From: Streptomyces ardesiacus
Lineage (GTDB): Bacteria > Actinomycetota > Actinomycetes > Streptomycetales > Streptomycetaceae
NCBI RefSeq assembly: GCF_003112575.1
Contig: NZ_BEWC01000008.1
Coordinates: forward strand, 744,001-808,000
Direction: 5' to 3'
DNA length: 64,000 nucleotides
The notes below the pieces were generated by a model. The model saw nothing but the letters and a program-made list of their open reading frames with translations. It did no database searches and had not been told where the DNA came from. The position numbers were made by a program, and so were the translations under genes. How positions within the stretch are numbered: the stretch's first letter is position 1; every line of letters begins with the position of its first letter. Below, piece after piece: positions 8,045 to 16,716 of this stretch.

Positions 8045-8149
8045 TAGCTCGCGGCAAGGCCAAGTAATCCAGCCACGCGGTGGCACTGTCAAGGGTGCGG
8101 CCGGCGGGGTCCGGGTCTTGCCCGGCAGGCGGAAACACGTCACACTGAT

Positions 8150-8167
8150 ACCGAACGAATGGTCGGT
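8150..8167. promoter_or_regulatory. PaaR-like operator 2
   Basis: ACCGAACGAATGGTCGGT, containing the 12-mer CGAATGGTCGGT shared inverted with operator 1. It ends 16 nt before the paaA ATG and would overlap its promoter or leader. Confidence 0.55.
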
Positions 8168-8183
8168 TGGGAAGCTGGTGACG

Positions 8184-9170
8184 ATGACCACGACACACGC
8201 CGCCGAGGCGCCGCCCCCGGACGCGCCGGACGGACTCCAGGAGCACTTCGACGCGACGATCGCACGCGACCAGCGCATCGAGCCGCGGGACTGGATGCCC
8301 GACGGCTACCGCAAGACGCTGATCCGGCAGATCGCCCAGCACGCGCACTCGGAGATCATCGGCATGCAGCCCGAGGGCGAGTGGATCACCCGGGCCCCGT
8401 CGCTGCGCCGCAAGGCGATCCTCTTCGCCAAGGTCCAGGACGAGGCCGGCCACGGCCTGTACCTGTACTCGGCCGCCGAGACCCTCGGCGCGGACCGCGA
8501 CGACCTCACCCAGCGGCTCGTCGAGGGCCGCCAGAAGTACTCGTCGATCTTCAACTACCCGACCCTCAGCTTCGCCGACGTCGGCGTGATCGGCTGGTTC
8601 GTGGACGGCGCCGCGATCTGCAACCAGGTGCCGCTGTGCCGCAGCTCGTACGGGCCCTACGCGCGCGCGATGGTGCGCATCTGCAAGGAGGAGTCCTTCC
8701 ACCAGCGGCAGGGCTACGAGCTGCTGATGACGATGATGCGCGGCACCGACGCCCAGCGCGAGATGGTCCAGGACGCCGTCAACCGCTGGTGGTGGCCGTC
8801 CCTGATGATGTTCGGCCCGCCCGACGACGCCTCGCCCAACTCGGCGCGGTCGATGGCCTGGAAGATCAAGCGGCACAGCAACGACGAGCTGCGCCGGCGC
8901 TTTGTGGACATGACCGTCCCGCAGGCCGAGAAGCTCGGCGTCACCCTGCCCGACCCCGAGCTGCGCTGGAACGAGGAGACCGGGCACCACGACTTCGGCA
9001 CCCCCGACTGGGACGAGCTGATGCGCGTCATCAAGGGCGACGGCCCCTGCAACGACCGGCGGATGGAGCGGCGGCGGACCGCCCACGAGGACGGCGCCTG
9101 GGTGCGCGAGGCGGCCACCGCACACGCCGCCAAGCAGGCCGCCCGCGCGCGGAAGGGAGCGGCGGCATGA
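8184..9170 (+). CDS. paaA: Phenylacetyl-CoA 1,2-epoxidase catalytic subunit
   Basis: Protein of 328 aa, the di-iron oxygenase subunit that epoxidises the ring of phenylacetyl-CoA. The first ligand helix KVQDEAGHG (Glu87, His90) and the second KEESFHQRQGYELL are both intact. The ATG at 8184 is chosen over the GTG at 8178 because GGGAAG (8169-8174) has better spacing to it. The stop overlaps paaB as ATGA. First gene of a tightly coupled paaABCDE operon divergent from paaIK. Confidence 0.95.
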   Translation: MTTTHAAEAPPPDAPDGLQEHFDATIARDQRIEPRDWMPDGYRKTLIRQIAQHAHSEIIGMQPEGEWITRAPSLRRKAILFAKVQDEAGHGLYLYSAAETLGADRDDLTQRLVEGRQKYSSIFNYPTLSFADVGVIGWFVDGAAICNQVPLCRSSYGPYARAMVRICKEESFHQRQGYELLMTMMRGTDAQREMVQDAVNRWWWPSLMMFGPPDDASPNSARSMAWKIKRHSNDELRRRFVDMTVPQAEKLGVTLPDPELRWNEETGHHDFGTPDWDELMRVIKGDGPCNDRRMERRRTAHEDGAWVREAATAHAAKQAARARKGAAA

Positions 9171-9469
9171 CCCTCGAGACGCCCGGCAGGCAGGGCTGGC
9201 CGCTGTACGAGGTCTTCGTGCGCGGCAAGCGCGGACTCAACCACGTCCACGTCGGCTCGCTGCACGCCGCCGACGACGCCATGGCCCTCACCCACGCCCG
9301 CGACCTCTACACCCGGCGCAACGAAGGCGTGAGCATCTGGGTGGTGCGCTCCGAGCACATCGCCGCCTCCACCCGCGACGAGAAGGACCCCTTCTTCGCC
9401 CCCAGCGCCGACAAGGTCTACCGCCACCCGACCTTCTACGACATCCCCGACGACGTTCCCCACATCTAG
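9167..9469 (+). CDS. paaB: Phenylacetyl-CoA epoxidase subunit B
   Basis: Protein of 100 aa matching PaaB throughout (PLYEVFVRGKRGLNHVHVGSLHA, and the C-terminal YRHPTFYDIPDDVPHI). PaaB bridges PaaAC heterodimers in the multicomponent epoxidase. ATG overlaps the paaA stop by 4 nt; usual family length. Confidence 0.95.
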   Translation: MTLETPGRQGWPLYEVFVRGKRGLNHVHVGSLHAADDAMALTHARDLYTRRNEGVSIWVVRSEHIAASTRDEKDPFFAPSADKVYRHPTFYDIPDDVPHI

Positions 9470-9478
9470 GAGCAGGGC

Positions 9479-10306
9479 ATGAGTGACGACCACGTCTACC
9501 TCACCCTGGCCGAGGGGCACGAGGACGACACCCGCTGGGCCTACGGCACCGGCTTCGAGGACCCGCTGCACGGCGTCGACACCGCCGTGCCCGAGGGCGT
9601 CGACGCCGTCGCACTGGCCGGGGAGTGCGTGGCGCTCGCCGACGACGCCCTGGTGAGCGCCCAGCGGCTCGCCGAGTGGGTCACCCGCGCGCCGGAGCTG
9701 GAGGAGGAGGTGGCGCTGGCCAACATCGGCCTCGACCTCCTCGGTCAGGCCCGCCTGCTGTACTCCCGCGCCGGGCAGGTGGACGGCACCGGCCGCGACG
9801 AGGACGCCTACGCCTACTTCCGCGACGCCAGCGACTTCCGCAACGTCCGCCTGGCCGAACTCCCCCGCGGCGACTTCGCGTTCGCGGTCGTGCGGCTGCT
9901 GGTGCTCTCCAGCTGGCGGCTGGCCCACTTCCGGCGGCTCGGGGCCCACCCCGATCCGGTGCTCGCGGCGGTCGCCGCCAAGGGCGTCAAGGAGCTGACG
10001 TATCACCGGCAGTACGCCGCCGAGTGGTGCGTGCGCCTGGGCGACGGCACGGACGAGTCCCACCGCCGGACGCGCGCCGCGCTGGACGAGGTCGCCCCGT
10101 ACCTCGGCGAACTGCACGCGGCGTACGACGTGCGCGACGAGGTCGCCGAGGACCTGCGCCAGGTCACCGAGGCGGCCGGACTGACCCTGCCCGTGTACCG
10201 CCCGCTGCCCGGCTCGGGCCGCGCCGGCGAGCACACCGAGCACCTGGCGCCGCTCCTGACCGAGCTGCAGGGCGTCGCCCGCGCCCACCCGGAGGCGACA
10301 TGGTGA
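9479..10306 (+). CDS. paaC: Phenylacetyl-CoA epoxidase structural subunit
   Basis: Protein of 275 aa with ferritin-like helices (ECVALADDALVSAQRLAEW, EEEVALANIGLDLLGQAR, VKELTYHRQYAAEWCVRLGDGTDES). PaaC is the non-catalytic partner of PaaA and helps bind CoA. It starts 9 nt after paaB behind GGAGCAGGG and overlaps the paaD start by 7 nt. Confidence 0.94.
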   Translation: MSDDHVYLTLAEGHEDDTRWAYGTGFEDPLHGVDTAVPEGVDAVALAGECVALADDALVSAQRLAEWVTRAPELEEEVALANIGLDLLGQARLLYSRAGQVDGTGRDEDAYAYFRDASDFRNVRLAELPRGDFAFAVVRLLVLSSWRLAHFRRLGAHPDPVLAAVAAKGVKELTYHRQYAAEWCVRLGDGTDESHRRTRAALDEVAPYLGELHAAYDVRDEVAEDLRQVTEAAGLTLPVYRPLPGSGRAGEHTEHLAPLLTELQGVARAHPEATW

Positions 10307-10818
10307 GCGACGGCCCCGCACTCCTGGACGCCCGCCGCGCCCGGCACGTCGCCGAGCAGGTCCCCGATCCCGAGCTGCCCATGCTCACCCTCGCCGACCT
10401 CGGCGTCCTGCGCGACGTCGAGGTCGGCGAGGACGGCACCGTCGTCGCGAGCCTCACCCCCACCTACTCGGGCTGCCCGGCCATGGCCGAGATGCGGGCG
10501 GACGTCGCCGCGCGCCTGCGCGGGGCGGGATACCCGCGCGTGGAGATCCGCACGGTCCTGGACCCGCCCTGGACGAGCGACTGGATCACCGAGGCGGGCC
10601 GCCTGAAGCTCGCCGAGCACGGCATCGCCCCGCCCGGGCCCGCACCCCGCGGCGGCCCCGTCCCCCTCGTCCTGTCGCCCACCCGGCCGGCGGTGCGCTG
10701 TCCCCGCTGCGGCTCGGCGGACACCGAGGAGACCTCCCGCTTCGCCGCCACGTCATGCAAGGCGCTGTGGCGCTGCCGGGCCTGCCGCGAGCCGTTCGAG
10801 TACGTCAAGGAGATCTGA
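10300..10818 (+). CDS. paaD: Phenylacetyl-CoA epoxidase maturation protein
   Basis: Protein of 172 aa. N-terminal MIP18/DUF59 domain with the conserved PDPELPMLTLADLGVLRDV and SGCPAM motifs, then a C-terminal zinc-ribbon-like Cys cluster (CPRCG and, after a gap, CRAC). PaaD is related to Fe-S assembly factors and is needed for active epoxidase. ATG 10300 overlaps paaC; GTG 10303 is an alternative. Stop overlaps paaE by 1 nt. Confidence 0.93.
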   Translation: MVSDGPALLDARRARHVAEQVPDPELPMLTLADLGVLRDVEVGEDGTVVASLTPTYSGCPAMAEMRADVAARLRGAGYPRVEIRTVLDPPWTSDWITEAGRLKLAEHGIAPPGPAPRGGPVPLVLSPTRPAVRCPRCGSADTEETSRFAATSCKALWRCRACREPFEYVKEI

Positions 10819-11924
10819 TGGCCCCGACCGCCCCCGTCCCGGCGGCCCCGGTGCGCACCCGCCGCCGGCCCGCCTTCCACACCCTGCGCGTCGCCGCCGT
10901 CGAGCGGCTGTGCGCGGACGCCGCGGCCGTGAGCTTCGAGATCCCCGACGAGCTGGCCCGGGAGTTCGCCTTCGCGCCCGGTCAGTCGCTCACGCTGCGG
11001 CGCGAGGTGGACGGCCGGGACGAACGCCGTTCGTACTCGATCTGCTCGGCGGCCGGTGCGGCGCCGCGCATCGGGGTCCGCGTGGTGCCGGGCGGGCTCT
11101 TCTCGGCGTGGCTGGTCAACGACGTACGCCCGGGCGACGCCGTGGAGGTGATGGCCCCCACCGGCCTCTTCACGCCCGACCTGACCACCCCCGGCCACCA
11201 CGTCCTGATCGCCGCCGGTTCGGGCATCACCCCGATGGTCTCCATCGCCGAGTCGGTGCTCGCCGCCGACGACCGCTCCACCGTCACGCTCTTCTACGGC
11301 AACCGCCGCACCGACACGGTGATGTTCGCCGACGAACTGGCCGACCTGAAGGACCTGCACCCGACCCGCTTCCACCTCGCCCACGTGCTCTCCCGCGAAC
11401 CCCGCGAGGCAGAGGTGCTCTCCGGCCGGCTGGACGCCGGGCGGCTCTCGGCGCTCATCGGCTCCCTGGTGGACGTGGCGGGCGCGGACCACTGGTGGCT
11501 GTGCGGCCCGCAGGGCATGGTCGCCGACGCCCAGCAGGTCCTGGCCGGCCTCGGCGTTCCGGCGGAGCGCGTCCACCGCGAGCTGTTCTACGCCGACGAC
11601 GAGCCCGTGCGGCAGGTCCACCACGAGGACCGCGGCCCCGAGGGCCCCGTCAGCGAGGTCACCGTCACCCTGGACGGGCGCTCCACGACCGCCCCGCTCT
11701 CCCGGGAGCGCTCGATCCTCGACGGCGCCCAGCAGACCCGCCCCGACCTGCCCTTCGCCTGCAAGGGGGGCGTCTGCGGCACCTGCCGGGCCCTGGTCAC
11801 CGACGGCAGTGTCGACATGCGCCGCAACTACGCGCTCGAAACGGCCGAGGTCGACGCGGGCTACGTCCTGACCTGCCAGTCCTACCCGGTCTCCGAGAAA
11901 GTGACGGTGGACTACGACAGTTGA
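10818..11924 (+). CDS. paaE: Phenylacetyl-CoA epoxidase reductase
   Basis: Protein of 368 aa that passes electrons from NAD(P)H through FAD and a 2Fe-2S centre to PaaA. FAD-binding RRSYSICSA, nucleotide-binding GSGITPMVS, and a plant-type ferredoxin domain at the C-terminus with Cys in CKGGVCGTC plus a distal CQSYP. ATG 10818 overlaps the paaD TGA. Last gene of the operon; its end overlaps the convergent phosphotransferase stop by 13 nt, leaving no room for a separate terminator. Confidence 0.95.
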   Translation: MAPTAPVPAAPVRTRRRPAFHTLRVAAVERLCADAAAVSFEIPDELAREFAFAPGQSLTLRREVDGRDERRSYSICSAAGAAPRIGVRVVPGGLFSAWLVNDVRPGDAVEVMAPTGLFTPDLTTPGHHVLIAAGSGITPMVSIAESVLAADDRSTVTLFYGNRRTDTVMFADELADLKDLHPTRFHLAHVLSREPREAEVLSGRLDAGRLSALIGSLVDVAGADHWWLCGPQGMVADAQQVLAGLGVPAERVHRELFYADDEPVRQVHHEDRGPEGPVSEVTVTLDGRSTTAPLSRERSILDGAQQTRPDLPFACKGGVCGTCRALVTDGSVDMRRNYALETAEVDAGYVLTCQSYPVSEKVTVDYDS

Positions 11925-12883
11925 CCGGACGTCACATCCGTCCCCATGAGGGGTGCCGACGGCTTCGCGGGTCGGTGGACCCGCTCCGCCTCCCCCAGGA
12001 CCGCCCGGATCACGTGACGGGCGTTGCCGGCCATCGCGGGGCTGGTCTCCCGGTAGTACGGCAGGGCGATCAGCGCCTGGGAGAGGGTGCGGCCCCGGCC
12101 ACGCCGCCAGGTGGCGTCGTCCACGCCCAGCGCCTCGCGGAAGACCTCCCTCGCGCCGGCCGGCAGCAGGTTCCAGGCAGGGAAGAGATCGCAGGCCGGG
12201 TCGCCCACCCCCATGCACCCGAAGTCGATCACCGCGCTCAGCCTGCCGCCGGTCACCAGCAGGTTGCCCGGCATCAGGTCCGCGTGCAGCCAGCGGGGCG
12301 GCCCGTCCCAGGCGGGGGCGTGCAGCGCGTCCTGCCACACCTCGGTCAGCGCCTCGCAGTCGACGCCCTCCTCCGGCAGGTCCCGCAGGGCGTCGAGCGC
12401 GGCCCGCGTCGGCCCGTCGAGCGTGACGAGCGGCCCACCGCGGTACGCCGCCGGCGCGCCGGGCAGGGGGACGCTCCGCATCGCCGCGACGAACCCGGCC
12501 AGGTCGCCCGCCAGGGAGAGGGGGTCGGTCAGCCCGCCGGCCTCGGGAAGCTCCCCGGGCAGCCACCGGTACACCGACCAGGGCCACGGGTAGCCCTCGG
12601 CGGGCACTCCTTCCCCGAGCACCTCGGGAACGGCGGTGGGCAGCAGAGGCGCCAGCCGGGGCAGCCACTGCCGCTCCGTCGTCACGTCCGCCGCGCCGCC
12701 CCCGGTCAGGGGCAGCCGGACGGCCAGGTCCGGGCCGAGACGGAACATGGCGTTGACCGTGCCCGCGGAGGGGTGGCGTACGAGGGGAAGCCCCGCCCAC
12801 CGCGGGAACTGCCCCTCGACCAGCCGCCGTACGAGGCGCTCGTCGAGGTCGTACGGCTCCCGGCGCCCCTGCCCTGAACTCAT
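11912..12883 (-). CDS. Aminoglycoside phosphotransferase-family kinase
   Basis: Protein of 323 aa with the APH/choline-kinase fold: catalytic loop LHADLMPGNLL (usual HGDxxxxN with Gly to Ala) and metal-binding VIDFG. Such enzymes phosphorylate aminoglycosides or small alcohols; the substrate cannot be read from sequence and this clade is often annotated as macrolide or aminoglycoside kinase-like without proof. It lies 31 nt downstream of an MFS exporter on the same strand, so a transport plus modification pair is plausible. Confidence 0.85.
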   Translation of the reverse strand: MSSGQGRREPYDLDERLVRRLVEGQFPRWAGLPLVRHPSAGTVNAMFRLGPDLAVRLPLTGGGAADVTTERQWLPRLAPLLPTAVPEVLGEGVPAEGYPWPWSVYRWLPGELPEAGGLTDPLSLAGDLAGFVAAMRSVPLPGAPAAYRGGPLVTLDGPTRAALDALRDLPEEGVDCEALTEVWQDALHAPAWDGPPRWLHADLMPGNLLVTGGRLSAVIDFGCMGVGDPACDLFPAWNLLPAGAREVFREALGVDDATWRRGRGRTLSQALIALPYYRETSPAMAGNARHVIRAVLGEAERVHRPAKPSAPLMGTDVTSGQLS

Positions 12884-12914
12884 GGGGCCATCCGACCGTT
12901 CGGCGCCGACGACG

Positions 12915-14087
12915 TCAAACCCTTTCCCGTCCGACGGCCGCCGCGGCCGCCGCCGTGCCCGCCGCCACCAACAGGGCGCCGGGCAGCGACCGCGTGGCCA
13001 GGGGGCCCGCGACGGCCGCGCCCAGGGCGAACGCGGTGACCTTGAGACTCGCCCCGGTGGTGAAGATCTGGCCGCGCAGGTGCTCGGGGGACTCCCGGTG
13101 GCGTACCGCGAAGAGCGCGGTGAGCTGCGGGCCCTCGCCGACGCCGAAGAGGACGGCGGCCACCGGGAGCGCGGCCGGCCGGCCCGTCGCGGCCCCCGTC
13201 GCGGCCAGGGCCAGTGCCGCGGCCTGGACCAGTGCCGCGGCCCGCACGATCGTGTCCGGTGCGGCGAAGCGCGGGTGCCGTGCCAGTACGGCATTGGCCA
13301 CCAGCGCGGAGACCGCCGCGCAGGAGAACAGCAGGGCTCCGCGTCCGGCCGAACCGAGAACCCGCGCGCCCAGCAGCGGGACGCAGGCCGTCAGCATGCC
13401 CTGGGCGGCGCAGCAGACGACCGAGACGAGGGTCGCCCGGGCGAGCGGAGGGCGCCGGAGAATGACCCGGAACCCGGCGGCGAGGGCGCCGGCCACGGGG
13501 GCGGGCCGCGCCCGCGGGCCCGTGCCGGTGCGGGCCGGCAACCGCCACGCCACGGGCACGGCCGCGGCGACCAGTGCCGCGGCGAGCACGACCGCGGTGG
13601 GGGCTCCCAGCGCCTCGGCCGCGCCGCCGGCGAGCGCCGGACCGGCCAGGCTCGCCGCGCCGAAGGTCATCGCGTCCAGCGCGTTGGCCCTGGGCAGGTG
13701 GGGGTCCGCCGCCACCCGGGGGAGCTGCGCGGTCCAGCCGCCCGAAAGCGCCGGGCCCAGCAGCCCCGTGAGCACCGCGAGCACCACGGTCCAGGCGGTC
13801 GGAAGACGGCCCAGCCCGGCGAGGACCGCGGCCAGTCCCACCGCGTACAGCGCCAGCGCGCAGGCAAGGAGGCGACCCGGCCGCTCCGCCCGGTCCAGGA
13901 GGGCCCCGAGCACCGGCCCACCGACCGCCGCGGAGACCGTGATGCCCGCGAGCAGCGACGACGCGTGAGCCGCCGAGCCGGTGAGGGCGAGCCCGGCCAG
14001 CAGCAGCGCCGGTCCCGCCATCTCGTCACCGGCGCGCGCCGCCGTCGCCCCGGCAAGATACGAGCGTACTGAGTAACCCTTTGGCAC
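12915..14087 (-). CDS. MFS transporter
   Basis: About 390 aa, twelve predicted membrane segments, Ala/Leu/Val rich, no large loops. An Arg/Asp-bearing first loop (YLAGATAARAGDEM) and GPVLGALLDRAERPGR in the TM2-3 loop are typical of the small drug-efflux-like MFS branch of Streptomyces. GTG 14087 is preferred; the open frame to 14273 runs over the divergent gene and lacks family character. Cargo unknown. Probably co-transcribed with the kinase gene downstream. Confidence 0.8.
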   Translation of the reverse strand: MPKGYSVRSYLAGATAARAGDEMAGPALLLAGLALTGSAAHASSLLAGITVSAAVGGPVLGALLDRAERPGRLLACALALYAVGLAAVLAGLGRLPTAWTVVLAVLTGLLGPALSGGWTAQLPRVAADPHLPRANALDAMTFGAASLAGPALAGGAAEALGAPTAVVLAAALVAAAVPVAWRLPARTGTGPRARPAPVAGALAAGFRVILRRPPLARATLVSVVCCAAQGMLTACVPLLGARVLGSAGRGALLFSCAAVSALVANAVLARHPRFAAPDTIVRAAALVQAAALALAATGAATGRPAALPVAAVLFGVGEGPQLTALFAVRHRESPEHLRGQIFTTGASLKVTAFALGAAVAGPLATRSLPGALLVAAGTAAAAAAVGRERV

Positions 14088-14096
14088 CGGGGAGAC

Positions 14097-14110
14097 GTTA
14101 CGGAGGTAAC
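14097..14110. promoter_or_regulatory. GTTAC-GGAG-GTAAC palindrome in divergent promoter
   Basis: Perfect 5-bp arms around GGAG, in the 38-nt space between the MFS GTG and the CGNR ATG. A candidate operator for the adjacent CGNR regulator; the GGAGGT inside it is too far (18 nt) to be a good ribosome site for ATG 14126. Confidence 0.4.
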
Positions 14111-14125
14111 TCAAAACTCCGCAAT

Positions 14126-14722
14126 ATGCGTTACATTCGGCCGGTGACCTCTCCTCTCGACGCCGACTGGTCCACCAGGCACTCCGTACTGACCACGGCG
14201 CGGCGCACCGCCGCCCTCGTGAACGCACTCGGGGGCGGCCCTTCCGGTACCGGCACCGGCATCGCGCCCGCACCCCAAGCGGTGGCCGAAGTGCTGCGGG
14301 CCTACGGCGAGACCGGTCCCGTCGACCTCACCCCGCGTGACGTCGACGGGATGCGCGCGGCGGCGGACCTGCTGCGGGAGGTCTTCGCGGCGGACTCCGC
14401 CGACGCCGCCGCGCACGTCCTGAACCGCCTCCTCGGCGCGCACACGGGGGCGCTCCGGCTGACCTCCCACGGGGGCAGTACGCCCTGGCACCCGCACCTC
14501 GACCGTGACGACGACGCGCCGTGGCCGGAGTGGTTCCTGGCCTCCTCCTGCATGGCGCTGGCCGTCCTCCTCTGGGACCACCAGCGCCCGCCCGGCAGGG
14601 TCTGCGCGTCCGGTGCCTGCCCCGACGTCTTCATCAGCCGGGGCAGTGGCCCGGAGCGTCGCTACTGCTCTCGCCGCTGCGCGACCCGGGAGCGCGTCGC
14701 GGCGCACCGGCGGCGCGGCTGA
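14126..14722 (+). CDS. CGNR zinc-finger / ABATE-domain protein
   Basis: Protein of 198 aa. N-terminal ABATE (DUF1470) region with RRTAALVNAL, and a C-terminal CGNR-type zinc finger: CASGAC then YCSRRCATRERVAAHRRR, where CATR stands at the CGNR position. These are putative stress-related transcription regulators. It is divergent from an MFS-kinase pair with a small palindrome between, consistent with local control. Start ATG 14126 or GTG near 14143. Stop lies 7 nt from the convergent TerB gene. Confidence 0.82.
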   Translation: MRYIRPVTSPLDADWSTRHSVLTTARRTAALVNALGGGPSGTGTGIAPAPQAVAEVLRAYGETGPVDLTPRDVDGMRAAADLLREVFAADSADAAAHVLNRLLGAHTGALRLTSHGGSTPWHPHLDRDDDAPWPEWFLASSCMALAVLLWDHQRPPGRVCASGACPDVFISRGSGPERRYCSRRCATRERVAAHRRRG

Positions 14723-14729
14723 CGGGGAC

Positions 14730-15302
14730 TCAGACGCCGAACTCCGAGGGCGGGATGCTGAGCGCGGTGCACGCCTCGCGGATCGCCTGCTGCTCGGACT
14801 GGTCGAAGGAGCCGTCGGCCCCGGCGACGACCATGCCGGTCTGGACGACGGCACGGGCCTCCGCGGGCTTCTTCGCGGCCTTGCCGATCACCTGGAGCGC
14901 CTCGGCCCTGCCCTGCTCGACGTTGGCGAGGAGCCGGTCCACGTGCTGGTTGAACCGCTGGCGGAGCTGGTCCGCCGGGAAGTTCTGCAGCACCTCGTTG
15001 GAGACGATCAGCTCCTCCACGCGCCGGCGCTCCGAGGGGTCCACCCGTCCGTCCGCGGCGGCGACCAGCGCGCACAGGGCCATGCTGGCGTCCCGGTAGG
15101 CACCGCTCTTCAGCTCGTTCTTGGCCGAGGCGAGCTGGGACTTGAACATCCCGATCAACTGGGCCTTGGAACCGCCGGAGGACGAGCCCGGCCTGCCGCC
15201 GCCCAGGGGGCCGTGGGATCCCCGCCCGGAGCCGCCCGCTCCTGTCCGAGTGCCCTGGGACTGCTGGAAGGTCTTGGCCTGGTCCTTGATCTTGTCCCAC
15301 AT
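14730..15302 (-). CDS. TerB-family tellurite resistance protein
   Basis: About 190 aa. After a Gly/Ser-rich linker (residues 20-45) comes a TerB helical domain with two acidic metal-type loops, AAADGRVDPSER and AGADGSFDQSEQ. TerB-domain proteins are stress-associated and bind divalent ions; Streptomyces carry several. Start uncertain: ATG 15302 gives MWDKIKDQ, GTG 15308 has the best spacing to GAGG, and GTG 15317 is also possible. Cytoplasmic, no signal peptide. It is convergent with the CGNR gene. Confidence 0.82.
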   Translation of the reverse strand: MWDKIKDQAKTFQQSQGTRTGAGGSGRGSHGPLGGGRPGSSSGGSKAQLIGMFKSQLASAKNELKSGAYRDASMALCALVAAADGRVDPSERRRVEELIVSNEVLQNFPADQLRQRFNQHVDRLLANVEQGRAEALQVIGKAAKKPAEARAVVQTGMVVAGADGSFDQSEQQAIREACTALSIPPSEFGV

Positions 15303-15468
15303 CGCCACTCGTGCCACCTCGGCTTCTGTCGCTGCGTACCGGTCCGTCCGCGGCCGGATGTCCCGCGGTCAACAGGATGAACGCGCCCGGGAACCACGGG
15401 GTTCCCGAAAGGCAAAGAAAAGGCAAAGTGCCGTTTTCCGGGGGCACGTGCCGGGCGACGACCGGCGC

Positions 15469-16605
15469 TCAGGCGTCGCGGGACGTGACGGCGCCCGACG
15501 CCACCGGGGCCCCCGATGCCACCGAGATCCCCGGCGTCTCCCGCCTCCCTGATGTCTCCCGCCTCCCCGGTGCCTCCCGCGTCCCCGGTGGCGCCGCCGT
15601 GCTCGCGCGGACGACGAGGCGGGGCTCCACCGACGCCGGTTCGGGCACGGTCTCCGGGGCCGCGACGCACCGCAGCAGATGAGCCACGGCGAGCTCCCCC
15701 ATCTGCGCGAACGGCTGGGCGACCGTGGTCAGCGGCGGTGCGCAGTACTCCGCCAGCTCGATGTCGTCGACGCCGACCACGGAGATGTCCTCGGGCACGC
15801 GCCGCCCCAGTTCCCGCAGTGCCCGGACCACGCCGAACGCCATCTCGTCGCCGGCGACGAACACCGCGGTCACCTCCGGGATCCGGCCCAGGACGAGCCC
15901 GGCACGGTATCCGGACGCGGGCGACCAGTCGCCCTCCAGGGGAGGCGGCACCGCACGCCCCGCCGACTCCAGCGTCGTACGCCAGCCGTCGCGCCGGCTC
16001 GCGGCCTCCAGCCACTCGGCGGGGCCCGCCAGGTGCCACACCGTCTCGTGGCCGAGGTCCAGCAGGTGCCGCGTGGCCAGGCGGGCGGTGAGGGACTGGT
16101 CGACGGCCACGACCTCGGTGGCGTCCGTGCGCGAACCGTCGATGGTGAGGGTCGGCGTGGTACGGGTCAGTTCCTCGAGCCGGGTGCTCCCGTTGATCAG
16201 CGGCACCGCCAGCACGATGCCCTCGACGCCCTGGTCGATGAGCCGGGACAGGGCGGACTCGATCGCGAAGGTGTCGAGCGAGTCGGCCGTCGCGGTGCTC
16301 ACGGCGTACCCGGCGCTCCGGGCGGCGCCCTCGATGCCGGACATGACGGCGGCGCGGGAGTAGAAGGTGGTGCGCAGCGTCACCACGCCGATCGTGCGGC
16401 TGCGTCCGGAGGACAGCATGCGGGCCGCGTTGTTGCGCCGGTAGCCGAGCCGGGACACCGCGGCCAGGACCTCGGCCCGCGTCTGCTCCCGCACGTTCGG
16501 ATGCCCGGAGAGCACGCGCGACACCGTCTGCGCGGAGACCCCGGCGGCCCGGGCCACGTCCGTCATCCCCGGTGGGCGCTTGCCCCCGCCGCCCTGCTTC
16601 GCCAT
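15469..16605 (-). CDS. LacI-family regulator
   Basis: Protein of 378 aa. N-terminal helix-turn-helix TDVARAAGVSAQTVSRVLSG with hinge, then a periplasmic-binding-protein-like sensor domain (GVVTLRTTFYSRA, GVDDIELAEYCAPPLTTV). The Asn/Leu-type hinge RRNNAARMLSSGRSRTIG is canonical. ATG 16605 has GAAGGA at 5-nt spacing. The last about 30 residues are an Arg/Gly/Glu/Thr repeat tail encoded by three 18-bp repeats (15536-15589) and absent from typical LacI proteins. No sugar operon touches it, so the regulon is not evident. Confidence 0.9.
   Translation of the reverse strand: MAKQGGGGKRPPGMTDVARAAGVSAQTVSRVLSGHPNVREQTRAEVLAAVSRLGYRRNNAARMLSSGRSRTIGVVTLRTTFYSRAAVMSGIEGAARSAGYAVSTATADSLDTFAIESALSRLIDQGVEGIVLAVPLINGSTRLEELTRTTPTLTIDGSRTDATEVVAVDQSLTARLATRHLLDLGHETVWHLAGPAEWLEAASRRDGWRTTLESAGRAVPPPLEGDWSPASGYRAGLVLGRIPEVTAVFVAGDEMAFGVVRALRELGRRVPEDISVVGVDDIELAEYCAPPLTTVAQPFAQMGELAVAHLLRCVAAPETVPEPASVEPRLVVRASTAAPPGTREAPGRRETSGRRETPGISVASGAPVASGAVTSRDA
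15536..15589. repeat. Three 18-bp tandem repeats in the LacI 3' end
   Basis: Units 15536-15553, 15554-15571 and 15572-15589 differ at 1 to 4 positions and encode six-residue units of the GRRETP type in the regulator's C-terminal tail. In-frame repeat number could vary between strains. Confidence 0.75.
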
Positions 16606-16716
16606 GCGTTCCTTCCCGGCCGGTCTGCCGCCCGATGGTATCGCCGGTGGCACCCGCCGTCAGCGCCGTCGCGCGCGGCCCGGGCGTCCGCCGGCGGTGT
16701 CGGCGACGTCCCGCGT

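Noticed and set aside
7562..8278. N-terminal extension of paaK to 8278
   Set aside because: It would overlay paaI in another frame; the ATG at 7561 coupled to the paaI stop is the better start.
14088..14273. N-terminal extension of the MFS gene
   Set aside because: It overlaps the divergent CGNR gene and is Arg-rich without membrane character.
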